This document shows positions 23,390 to 33,950 of a stretch of 64,000 nucleotides of DNA, in pieces. This stretch comes from Primulina eburnea (taxonomy: Eukaryota > Streptophyta > Magnoliopsida > Lamiales > Gesneriaceae). Under the pieces are notes generated by a model, which was not told the origin of the DNA, made no database searches, and was given only the letters and a program-made list of their open reading frames with translations. The DNA lies in assembly GCF_022965805.1 (NCBI RefSeq), contig NC_133102.1:10585485-10649484 (forward strand), written 5' to 3'. Both the position numbers and the translations under genes were made by a program. Position 1 is the first letter of the stretch. Every line of letters starts with the position of its first letter.

Positions 23390-24613
23390 TGTAGTATCCC
23401 GATGCCTAATTTGAGTTAATTATTGGATTAATTATATTTCGTTGAGATCGGAAGGACCGAACCGAGTTCGGATCGTCTGAAGAGGGTTCGGATCGTCCGA
23501 AGACAGGTGGCTGGACACGTGGAAGACATACAGAGTTCGGATCGTCCGATCAGGGTTCGGATCGTCCGAAGACAGGTGTCTGGACACGTGGAAGACATGC
23601 AGGGTTCGGATCGTCCGATAAGGGTTCGGAAGGTCCGAAGTGTACAGTGGATCGGATCGTCCGAAGTGGATCGGATCGTCCGATCGTTGTCTATAAATAG
23701 AGGCGCGAGGCTTCATTTGTTACTCGCCAATTCCGAGTGTTCCAGAGCGTTTTAGTCGTTTCTGATGGGTTTCTAGTCTTTTCCCGAGGTTTAGGCACTA
23801 GCGGGGAGCTACTGGTTTTGTAGCGGAGCTGTGCTCTAGTTGGGAGCTAGCGGCATCAGTGGGCTGACTACGGACGCAGCCTTGATTCTAGGACTGATTG
23901 CTAGGATCTACTGGTTTGAGGTACGAAAGTACTATCCGAGATAGCAGGATTGAGTATGCTTTACTATGTGTTGCATGTTTATATGTTGCATTATTATCTG
24001 TCATATGATGCATGGTTTATTATGCGGCATTTGCATAATCATGTTGAGCCTGACTATTTTTGAGATAGCCTGTTGAGAGGGTGCTCAGCCCTCGTTTGTT
24101 GTGGATGGTTGGACCCCGTTGGCCGACGGTGGTCAGGTCACCGGTATATCCACAGGTTTATTTTGGTATGGGAGCCACCTCCTGGTGCGACGGCGCAGAG
24201 TGCTACATACCTTGACGTCATTTACCTTAGCAGTATTTCGATATACCCAGATCCTGGTATCCAGTACATTTTGCATACATGCATGTCATAGTCTTGTATA
24301 CTCATGCTTTCGGTGCTGAGCGTTTTATGCTCACGTCCTCGGTTTATCTCTGTTTTGGACACCCTATTCGATGGGGCAGGTCTCAGGTTGGACGGTCCAG
24401 GAGGGAGTGGACAGGGAGCTGGCAGAGGTTGACCTGTAGTTGTTGGTATTTGTTCTTGGTATTTAGTTCGATCTGGTTGTTTAAGTATTTTGTACTTACA
24501 GATTCGATTGGGTTGTATTACTGTTTTTCCGCTGTTTACCTGATTCAGTTTTAAATGTTAATTTTGCATGCTTAAGTTCTGATTAGTAGGTGATTCTGGA
24601 ACGGGTCACTACA
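23390..24613 (+). repeat. 3' LTR of the gypsy element (1224 bp)
   Basis: Almost identical to 17490-18733; lacks one 20-bp GGATCGTCCGA unit. Ends CACTACA followed by the target duplication ctaca. Confidence 0.95.
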
Positions 24614-24618
24614 CTACA

Positions 24619-24790
24619 CAATCTTATCAAGAATGAAATTAGATTTAAGCAAGATATTATATCACAATAAACTCTTAACATAATTATCTAAAAAGACAAA
24701 ACCACAATTAAATATTATACTCAATCAAATCAACAAGAAAAAGATAATATTAGGGAAATCAATTTAATATGGAAATTATATTTCCCTTCA
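24619..24790 (-). repeat. 5' LTR of the copia derivative, second part
   Basis: Resumes with caatcttatcaagaatg, exactly where 12166-13189 continues past its own ctaca. Ends CCCTTCA at 24790, followed by target duplication gtatc. Confidence 0.9.
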
Positions 24791-25265
24791 GTATCATAAA
24801 ATCTCAACAACAAAAATAGCCAAAACAAAATAATGGAAATCCTTGTAATCGAAATTCGGAGCAACAAAAAAACTATTCAATCAACACTTTTGTACAGCGA
24901 TATCTTCAAATGTCTCCAACACGTCTCGACAATACTGTAAAACAACGATGATTCGTCTTTGCGAGTTTTTCAGAAATTTTCTCGTGTATTGCTTGTTTCA
25001 TTTTTCTTCCACCTTCGACTCTTGTGCAATAGTTATTCTTCAATATATATTATAGACTTGTGTTGATCTAGATAGCCTCGAATAGATTCCTGCAAAATAA
25101 TGAAATTAATATTTCATTAGGAAATGAATCCTTTTAATAAAGATCAAATCAAGAGTTTAAGAATCTCAATGTTCTAGAATGACAAAATTCTTAACCAAAC
25201 ATCTAATGAAAAAGAAAAAAAAAATTAGGAGATAAATTTGTATTTGCAAGACACGTTCCTTTTCA
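24791..25265 (-). repeat. 5' LTR of the old element, second part
   Basis: Aligns with about 6356-6905 of the first old LTR (without its microsatellite). The outer end is approximate because similarity fades near 'ttccttttcaa'. Confidence 0.6.
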
Positions 25266-25647
25266 ATAATATATAAATATAAAGAAATAAATAATTTCAT
25301 ATTATCTTCATTTATCAAGAAAAATATATTATTCTCAAAATTGCAACCCAATTGTCGTACGAGATAATTGATTACATGGTCTTAGATAAAATTTACATAC
25401 CATTTTGTTTTCGTTTGTGGTTTCTATAATCCATTAATTGGATCTTTTGAATTTTTTAATAACAAATATTTCCACTGAATATGAATTTTTATCACGATAA
25501 AAAAATAAAAAGTTGATGAAAATTAGTGTTTTTTAAAAATGTATAATTTTCATTGTAGACTATGGTACCCTTTGTTTATTTCAAATTTATGAGGCCAGAT
25601 CGGTTCATTTACAACACAAAAAAGTCAAATAATAAAAACTTTTAATT
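25266..25647. other. AT-rich flank, no gene seen
   Basis: Between the old LTR and the point where homology to duplication copy 2 resumes (25648 with 46974). No motif or coding frame recognised. Confidence 0.4.
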
Positions 25648-25975
25648 ATTATTTTTGAAAGAGAGAAATCGTAATATATTTAATAATTCATAAATTGTAA
25701 ATAACGAAACATGAGTAGTCAAGTGCTTGCCGATCAAGTATATGCCAACCTACGCCACAATGGAGTAAAAGTGTGGAATCAAATATATGCCCCAACTTAT
25801 TAAATTAAAGGAGAATAAATTTTTTATCATATTCTTAAAGCAATTCAAATCTTGCATCCAATAATATCAAAATTAATGATAATAAATAAAAGAAAACATC
25901 TTCCAACCACCTCCCGCTTGTCAGTCATATTTTTTTAAATAATTGTTTTTGGTCATGTATATATGTGTGAGTAGA

Positions 25976-26128
25976 TTTTTTGTGAGACGGTCTCACGAAT
26001 AAATATTCGCGAGACAAGTCAACTCTATCCATTTTTTATATAAAAACAATACATTTTTCATGGGGACCCAAATAGTCTATCTGTCTCACAAAATTAATCC
26101 GTGATACCGTCTCATATAAGTTTTGTGG
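25976..26128. repeat. MITE-like repeat with GTGAGACGGTCTCAC ends
   Basis: About 150 bp starting TGTGAGACGGTCTCACGAAT and ending near 'ccgtctcatataagtttt'. It has palindromic GAGAC/GTCTC ends and an internal 'gacccaaatag' block shared with the copies at 32111, 42855, 43996, 47311 and 49000. Shared with duplication copy 2 (47311), so it predates the duplication. Confidence 0.7.
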
Positions 26129-26733
26129 AGATTTTATTTAGTCCTATGTATTTGTCTTTTGAGATTTTGAATATCTATATTATGGAATTTCAATATCAAT
26201 ATGATTTATTTTGTTTGTTTGTTTTTTGTTTTATTGTTATTTTAATTTTAGTTCTTTTTCTAGGGTAAAGCTAGTGTGCACCGATTGAGTGTGATATTTT
26301 GGTACTACGCCTTATCAACCCTCCCAATATGAAATGACAAAAATTACTAAAATCTAAAATACACATCACTAAGATTGAAATCTAACCCCGTGTACGAACA
26401 CTTCTAAAAAACAAACATATATTCTTAATTAAAATTTCCCATTTATAAACAAGAAAAAATAGGAAATTTTTATTTAAAGTTTTTTTAATTATTTTATTAA
26501 TATGTGGAAATTCAAATAAATTGTATATATTTGAGACTAATAAATATTGAAGTTTTGAAAAGATTATCTAAATTTAGGCTTTTTTTCATATTGAAGTCCT
26601 CTCTTCTTTTTTTCCATGCCCTTTTTATTGGCCTTAGAATGACGCATGCACACATATATTCGATTAGTTTTGTTATGTGGTTCATCAACAGTGCACATAT
26701 TTGTACTTATTAATGAGGAATAATATTTTTTTA

Positions 26734-26737
<4 letters not shown>

Positions 26738-26783
<46 letters not shown>
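26738..26783. repeat. (AT)n microsatellite next to a hairpin
   Basis: Pure TA/AT run directly followed by the inverted repeat at 26784. The same arrangement is in duplication copy 2 (about 48059-48100). Confidence 0.95.
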
Positions 26784-26788
<5 letters not shown>

Positions 26789-26853
26789 TTGGTGGAGATA
26801 ATATTTGTTTATACATGTTAGCTGATTAAAAAAAATTATCTCCACCAAACTTT
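26784..26853. repeat. 19-bp perfect inverted repeat (hairpin)
   Basis: AAAGTTTGGTGGAGATAAT at 26784-26802 and its exact complement at 26835-26853, with a 32-base loop. Duplication copy 2 keeps it at 48101-48170, with a mismatch only at the base of the loop. Confidence 0.85.
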
Positions 26854-27619
26854 CTATTCATGTTATTCATATTTGAGCAACTACTGTACTATAGATATTA
26901 GATTTACACTTGGAGAGTCCGTTTAGCTAGGTGGATAAGATTGATTGGATTGTATATATAAAAAAATATTTAAAAATGATATAAAAAAATATTGAATAAA
27001 TAATAATATGTTTGATTTGATTTGATGGATTGAATTTGAGATAAGACAATAAAATTAATATTTTTTTCCAGTAATTAATATAAGGGTAAATTTGAAAAAA
27101 AATACATCTGTCCATATTTATTTTAAGATTCAGTACCTAAATGATTTTTTTTACAAATCAGTACCTGACACATACTATAAATTAGTTTTAACTCCCTAAA
27201 AAGATAAATTTACATTTTTGTCCTTTTATTATTTAAATAAAGATATAATTTTACCCACCAAATTAATTGTGTGTTTTCCATCTACCAAAGTATTAGTACC
27301 TATTATGAGGTTTCAGATACTTAATTGTGTTATTTGATACTCCAGATTTGTAAAAAAATACTATATTTTGAAAAAAAATCACCTTAAATTCAATCATTAT
27401 TGGTTTTTCATTAAAAATTCATTATCATGAATTATTCATGTCATTTTTTTTAAAAAAAATATATTTCTTCACTCATCATGAAATAAGATTAAGTACTTAT
27501 TTTGACATATAAAGTATCTATTTTGAAGTTTCAGATTATTGGTTTGGCTATTTAAATACTCCAAATGTGTAAGAAAATACTGAATCTTCGAACAATCACC
27601 ATAAATTCAGTCATTGTTT

Positions 27620-28860
27620 TTCTTTTCATGAAAGGTGTATTTGGATGACATATTCATCTCATTTAATATTTTTTGTAAAAAAAAATCAAATTCCAAACTA
27701 AGCATGTAAATTTTAAAATACTTAGTTTTACTTGAGAAATACCTATTTTGAGCTTGCAAATACTTGATTTCGTAAATGAGATACTCGCAATATGTATTAA
27801 AATACTGGATATTCGAATAGACAAAGTAAATTCACCAAGTATTGGTATTTCAATAGAAAATGTATTTGGATGACATATTCATCTCAAATAATATTTTTTT
27901 TGTAAAAAAAATTCTCAAATAAACATGAAAATTTTAAAGTACTTAGTTTTACTTGAGAAGTACCTAATTTGAGTTGTCAAATACTTGATATCATAAATGA
28001 GATACTCACAATATGTATTAAAATATTGGATATTCCGAATAGACAACGTAAATTCTCCAAGAGTCCAAGTATTGGTATTTCCATGAAATATGCATTTGGA
28101 TGATAAGTACCTAATTTGAGTTTGTAAATACTTGATTTGATATAGAAGATACTCATAATATGTAATAGAATACTTGAATATTCAAATATGCAACGTAAGT
28201 TTACCAAGTGTTGGCTTTTCATGGAAGATGTATTTGGATGACATATTCATTTCATTTAATATATTTTTTGTAAAAAAAATTAAAAAATTATCAAATAAGC
28301 ATGAAAATTTTAAAGTACTTAATTTTATTTGAAAAATACCTAATTTGAGTTGGAAAATATTTGATTTCGTAAATGAGATCTTTATCATATGTATTCAATA
28401 TTGGATATTCGAATAGGCAATATAAATTCTCCAAGTATTGGTATTTCCATGGAATATGCATTTGGATGAGAAATACTTGATTTGAGTTTGCAAATACTCG
28501 ATTTGGTACATGTGATACTCATAACATGTAATAGAATACTTGATATTCGAATATGCAACGTAAGTTCATCAAGTGTTGGCTTTCTATGGAAGATTCTTTT
28601 GGATGACATATTTATCTCATTTAATATATTTTTTGTTAAAAAAAAAAACCAAACAAACAAATTCTCAAATAAGTACGAAAATTTTAAAGTACTTAGTTTT
28701 ACTTGAGTAGTACGTAATTTCATATTGCAAATATTTGATTTGGTACATGAGATACTCATAATACGTAATTCGAATATGCAACGTAAGCTCACCAAATGTT
28801 GGTCTTTATATGGAAAATGCATTTGGATGACATATTCATCTCATTTAATATTTTTTTATA
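27620..28860. repeat. left arm tandem units, about 226 bp
   Basis: The anchor 'ttggatgacatattcatctc' recurs near 27642, 27868, 28237, 28601 and 28825. Steps are about 226, 369, 364 and 224 bp; the longer steps each contain a full unit plus a truncated one of about 135-140 bp (cut after 'catttggatga' near 28095 and 28467). Each unit ends in a poly-A stretch and contains 'aaagtacttagttttacttgag'. Confidence 0.8.
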
Positions 28861-28879
28861 AAAGGAAAAAACAAATTCT

Positions 28880-29400
28880 CTGATAGACTTAATTTAATTG
28901 TGGTGATGATAGTCAAAACCAATAGATCTCGTTAGTAAACCAGAAGATAATATAAAAACATAAGTTCTCGTATCGCCTTAACAAAGCAGTACTCTTCATG
29001 TACTTACCAGCTTAGAAAAATAGAAGCAGAACTTGACTTTTGCTAAATCAGAACCTATCGGCCATATATTAAATATTACCGTTACTTTACAAGTTACGAG
29101 TATTAAATGCATCACTAATGCTGAACAAAGTCATTTAATAAGTTTTACCAAATGTGGTATGAAACAAGACTGATTGTTCTGAATATTTTTGCAGGAACCT
29201 TTTTAGGTAATAAAGCTGATCCTATCAGAAGTCAAAGAAGCCGTTTTATTTATAGACGTTGGATTCAAGACTTCTATAAATACACAGAGATCAACGACAT
29301 GTATAGGTTGCCGAAACAACGTTTACATTCTCCTATATACGAACGTCGATTTGAGCACTCAAACTTACTTATCATCTTCAAAGCTCAATATTGACACCAT
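28880..29400. other. unique centre of the inverted-array element, possible captured DNA
   Basis: Less AT-rich than the arms and present once. The plus strand has an 80-codon frame (29152-29394) with basic stretches such as RSQRSRFIYRRWIQDFYKY, preceded by a splice-acceptor-like 'tttttgcag' at about 29186-29194. No family recognised. Non-autonomous Mutator-like elements often carry host gene pieces here, which is only an inference for this one. Confidence 0.35.
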
Positions 29401-29539
29401 CAAATAATTGAATTTGAGTATTTAAATGGTAAAATCAAGTATTTGTGGACTTGTATTAGGCATTATTTGTATTAATTTAGGTATCACATTGGATACTTCT
29501 CAAGAAAAAATAAGTATTTTAAAATTTCAATACTTAGTT

Positions 29540-31551
29540 GAGAATTTGTTTGTTTGTTTTTTTTACAAAAAAAATATTAAATGAGATGAATATGTCATCC
29601 AAATGCATCTTTCAAGGAAAAAATAAACACTTGTGAGTTTACAATGCATATTCGAATATTCAGTATTCTATTACATATTATGAGTATCTCATGTAACAAA
29701 TTAAATATTTACAATATCAAATTAGGTACTTCACAAATAAAAACAAATACTTTAAAAAATTTATGCTTAGTTGGAAAGCTGTTTTTTCTTTTACAGAAAA
29801 AATATTAAATGATATGAATATGTCATCCAAATGCTTATTCCATGGAAATATCAATACTTGGTGAACCTACGTTGCCTATTCGAATATCTAGTATTTTAAT
29901 ACATATTGTGGGTATCTCATTTACGAAATCAAATATTTGCAAACTCATATTAGATACTTCTCAAGTAAAACTAAGTACTTAAAAATTTTCATGCTTAGTG
30001 GATAATTTGTTTTTTTAATTATTAAATGAGATGGATATGTCATCTAAATGTATCTTCCATAAAAATACCAACACTTGATGAACTTACGTTGCTTATTCGA
30101 TTATCCAGTATTTTAATACATATTGTGAGTATCTCATTTACGAAATCAAGTATTTGCAAACTCAAATTAAAATATTTCTCATTTAGGGAGTAACATAAAG
30201 TATTGGTAGATTCGAATTAGATATTTTTTGTACTAATTTAGGTATCACATTTTAACTTCACAAATGACACATCAAAAGTCACTCAATATTACTTGAAACT
30301 ATATTTTTTTATATTCCAAAATAATCAAAATTGAGTCTTAAAAGGGTAAAATCAAGTATATGTGAAATTAAATTAGGTACTATTTGTACCAATTTAGGTA
30401 GTACGTTTTTTATTCACAAATCTTATCATCAAAAAATATTCAATATTATCTTCAAATTATATATTTTGACATACTCAATCGAATTTGAGTATTTAAAAGG
30501 TAAAATCAAGTGTTTGTAAACTCGAATTGTGTATTACTTTTATTAGTTTATGTATTACATTTTTGCTTCACGAATATCATCATCGGTGTCACTTAATATT
30601 AACTTCAAATTATATTTTGGCATCCTCAAATAATTGGAAATGAGTATTTACGGGGTAAAATCATGTATTTATATACTCTAATTAGATATTCTTTGTACCA
30701 ATTTAAGTATCACATTTTAACTTCACAAATGACACAATCAAAAGTCACTTAATATTACTTGAAAGTTAAGTATTTTCTTACACATTTGAAGTATTCAAAT
30801 ATCCAAATCAAATATTTGGAAACTCGAAAATAGGTATTTTAGCCATCAAAATAAGTAATTTTTCTATTCAACAATGAGTGAGAAACTGTGTTTTTTCAAA
30901 AATTAGATGACATGAATAAGTCATCTTAATGTATTTTCAATGAAAATACCAATAATTATTGAATTTATTGTGATAGCTCGAAGATCCAGTATTTTCTTAC
31001 ACATTTGGAGTATTCAAACAGTAAAATCAAGCATTTGGAACTCCAAAATAAGCATTTTGTTGGTCAAAATAAATACTTAATCTTATTTCATGATGAGTGA
31101 TGACCTATGTTTTTTTTAAAAAAAATAAAATGACATGAATAAGTCATCTTAATGTATTTTTCATGAAAAAACCAACAATGATTGAATTTATAGTGAATGA
31201 TCGAAAATATAGTATTTTATTATATATTTAGAGTATTTAAAGAGCGAAATCTAGTATCTGAAACCCCATAATAGGTACTTGGTAGGTCAAAATAAGTATT
31301 TACTTTTATTCCATGATAATTGAGAAATAATATTTTGTTAAAATTATATTTTAAATGGAAAAAAATAATATAATTTTTATGGATAAAATAATATATTTAT
31401 TTAAATAATAAAGGTACAAATGTAAAGTTTGTTTTATGGGTAGTTAAAATTAAATATATAGATATGTCAGGTACTTGATTTCTAAAAAATAATGGCTAGG
31501 TACTGAATTTTAATTGAAACATTGACAGAGGTATTTTTTGGAAATTTACCG
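29540..31551. repeat. right arm tandem units, inverted relative to the left arm
   Basis: The complement of the left-arm anchor ('gatgaatatgtcatccaaatg') appears near 29584, 29818 and 30030, with more diverged versions ('gacatgaataagtcatcttaatg') near 30902 and 31133. The arm is longer than the left one and more diverged towards the end. Confidence 0.75.
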
Positions 31552-31650
31552 TTAATATAAACAAATAAATTAATTAAATATGAAAGAGAACATTGAAATA
31601 TTATATGCAATTGTTTAATTCATCATAGATAATAATCAATAATGAGTGGG

Positions 31651-31740
31651 TCTTATATGACACCGTCTTACGGATCTTAATCTATGAGATCGTCAACTTT
31701 ATTGTTATTCACAATAAAAAGTAATACTCTTAGCATAAGC
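31651..31740. repeat. partial MITE-like repeat (GTCTTAC family)
   Basis: First half of the same family as 32111-32281 ('acaccgtcttacggatcttaatctatgagat...acaataaaaagtaatactctta'). It lies in a stretch of about 190 bp (31594-31785) absent from duplication copy 2. Confidence 0.55.
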
Positions 31741-32110
31741 CCGATATTCGTTTACATCTCACTTGAGAATTTCTACACGAGAATTTCGAAAACCCGAGTT
31801 TTAAATCTATTTATTTGTTTGGATGCACTTATGTCATGTGATTACTGGATTTTAGCGTACCAATGCACACACATATTATTTATTTATTATCATTAAATTT
31901 GACATAAGGAACCTACCATTGTTATTTTTGGTGTGTTTTGAGTAAACTTAAAAAGTATAATAATTGCAACTATGTTGACTAGATAAATCATACTAAACAT
32001 GTTTTTTTGTAACATACTCAAAGCTGAAATGGTAGATACGGAGAAATATTGAACTCATAACAGCTTATTAGGACTCACTATATCGTATCATCCAAATTAT
32101 TTAGAGTAAG

Positions 32111-32281
32111 CATTTTGTAAGACGATCTCACGAATCTTTATCTGTGAGACGGGTCAACCATACCGATATTCACAATAAAAAGTAATATTCTTAGTATAAA
32201 AAGTAATACTTTTTATGAATGACTCAAATAAGATATGTCTCATAAAATATGATCCGTGAGACCATCTCACACAAGTTTTTT
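32111..32281. repeat. MITE-like repeat, full copy
   Basis: Starts near GTAAGACGATCTCACGAAT and ends near GAGACCATCTCACACAAG; the inside holds 'acaataaaaagtaatattcttagtataaaaagtaatac'. It is missing from copy 2, which skips from 48725 to the sequence matching 32338. Confidence 0.7.
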
Positions 32282-32606
32282 CCAATTATTTATTTATTTA
32301 AACCATATAAATACCTTTATGTGGAAGTTAGTAAACGTGTGAACGTTTATTTAGTTTTTTAAGGTATTTATTTCTTACTAGTTTTGCTCACAAGGAACTA
32401 TGCAACTCTTTAATAGCATTTCTTTTTACAAAATTATCTTCCATCTTAATTATATAATCTACTTTTTTTTATTACACAAATTAAGATTGCTATCAGGAAA
32501 ACGAATTATACACGCAAATCTCATAATAAATAATTTGGTTGAACCTTTATCATTTTTAATTGATAGAAAAGTTTAATAAATGTGAAAGTTGACTATATAT
32601 TTGAAA

Positions 32607-32713
32607 CAAACGAAAAAAAGACTATATAATTGTGACGAAAAAAATATGAATTTAAAATTTCAAACGAAAAAAAGACTACATAATTGCGACGAAGAAAATA
32701 TGAATTTAAAATG
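32607..32713. repeat. short tandem duplication, about 55 bp x2
   Basis: 'caaacgaaaaaaagacta.ataattg.gacgaa' followed by 'aatatgaatttaaaat' occurs twice in a row (about 32607-32661 and 32662-32713). Confidence 0.75.
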
Positions 32714-33007
32714 CTTATCATGTAGCTAATAATAAATTAAATCACCATCTATAAAATAAAAACGATTATTTGTACAGAATTTTTGATAATTTGGTAGCAA
32801 TACTATATGTAAGGCCCGAGAATTTGATTACTGTAATTTGAAATGATTTGGACATAATTATTGTAATCCGAGATTAATCTGAAATGATTTATTGAGTAAT
32901 CAAGGTAATTATAGACGAAAAGTATTAGACCGGAAAAGACGAGAAAAGACGCGAAAGATGTGCGAGGGAGGTGCCATTCGCGCATATGCACGATCGGGTG
33001 CGCACAA

Positions 33008-33892
33008 CTGAACACGTCATCTGCTGAACTCAGTCCACTGTTCTATACAACTGAAGTTCATTCTCGGCAACTGATTCGTTACTAGCTGACCTCTCAGTTG
33101 TACACGTCATCAGTTGAAAGCGACAACATACAAAATAGTACATATACCTGCAACTAGTAGTGGAACGCCGCATTGCAGAATAAACAGTGTACAATTATCA
33201 GAATATATCGACGTGGCAATCAACAGTTAGAATATTCAAACATTCTTTAATGTTACCGCTGAGAGAAGAGCCTATAAATTGTCGAAGAACAGCAACTGAA
33301 GAACAACCGACTTTCAGTTATCCTATTCTACTTGCTGTTACGCTGCAAAAATATCTACTCGCAATCAGAAATCAAAGCTCACGCTTATTAGTCATATCAG
33401 TAGTATTCAAGACTACATTCTCGAGCTTATATAGCACTTTGTAATCTTTAATAGATTTTCTAAGTTGTGCTAAGATCAGTTACGTTCTATAAAAGTGTTG
33501 TATGCTAAGAGTTTCAGTTTTGGCAAAGTAATAAGTCCAAACTGAAGTGGGTCAGTACAGTGTCAGTGTATTTGATCAAAGTCTTTTAGTGGATATCCTA
33601 TCTTCGTGATAGAAGGGGTGACGTAGGAGTTATTCAATTCTCTAAACATCCAGAAACTTACTGTGTCATTACTTCAGTTACCATTTTCAGTTAGATACTA
33701 TCCTTCAGTCAGTTAGTTTTCCGCAACTGTTTTATTCAGTTTAATTGATTGTTGTTGACCGACGGGATATTTAGTTTCAGTTTGTAACAGAACTGAACTC
33801 ATATTGTCGAAGAATATTTTAAAATCGAGCAGTGTTTATTAAATCCCCCCCCCCCTTCTAAACACTCTTTACTCGTTTAACCGATCCTATCA
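33008..33892 (+). repeat. 5' LTR of the copia element, truncated at its left end
   Basis: Aligns with 40014-40902 of the 3' LTR and ends CCGATCCTATCA before the primer site. Bases matching 39943-40013 are missing; the sequence goes directly into the solo LTR. It has a poly-C run (33847-33855) like the 3' LTR. Confidence 0.85.
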
Positions 33893-33906
33893 AGTGGTAT
33901 CAGAGC
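33893..33906 (+). other. tRNA-Met primer-binding site
   Basis: AGTGGTATCAGAGCC directly after the LTR end. Confidence 0.9.
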
Positions 33907-33950
33907 CTAGTTATATCCTATCAAAGATTATCTTACTTAAATTGTTCACT

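Larger units (their letters stand above)
17490..24613 (+). mobile_element. young Ty3/gypsy LTR retrotransposon, nearly complete
   Basis: 7.1-kb element with LTRs 17490-18733 and 23390-24613, target duplication ctaca on both sides (17485-17489, 24614-24618), primer site, gag-pol and polypurine tract. By eye the LTRs differ at about seven substitutions plus one 20-bp indel over 1.22 kb. It is therefore younger than its copia host (about 25 substitutions in 1.02 kb). The uninterrupted LTR at 12166-13189 gives the empty site. Confidence 0.95.
12166..24790 (-). mobile_element. non-autonomous copia derivative, interrupted by a gypsy element
   Basis: Minus-strand element with 3' LTR 12166-13189 and 5' LTR 16637-17489 plus 24619-24790. 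It is bounded by gtatc at 12161-12165 and 24791-24795. Without the gypsy insertion it is about 5.5 kb. On the minus strand the order is LTR, primer site, shortened gag, protease, GAG-pre-integrase, integrase, linker, end of RNase H, LTR. The whole reverse transcriptase and the N-terminal gag domain are missing. I count roughly 25 substitutions between the two LTRs by eye over about 1.02 kb. Confidence 0.85.
27084..31551. mobile_element. inverted-array DNA transposon, Mutator-like, non-autonomous
   Basis: 4468 bp bounded by a 9-bp direct repeat ttaatataa (27075-27083 and 31552-31560). Copy 2 of the duplication has this site once (48389-48397) with no insert. Ends are inverted: GGGTAAATTTG on the left and, read inwards on the minus strand, CGGTAAATTTCC on the right; similarity continues through the 'cctctgtc...attcagtacct' blocks. 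The left arm (about 27084-28860) and right arm (about 29540-31551) are inverted copies built from diverged tandem units, around a unique centre. A 9-bp target duplication and long inverted arms are typical of Mutator-superfamily elements. No transposase is present, so it would depend on an outside enzyme. Confidence 0.8.

Noticed and set aside
33847..33855. Poly-C runs as functional tract
   Set aside because: Present in both LTRs of the same element at the same place; likely slippage and not a polypurine primer site because it is inside the LTR.
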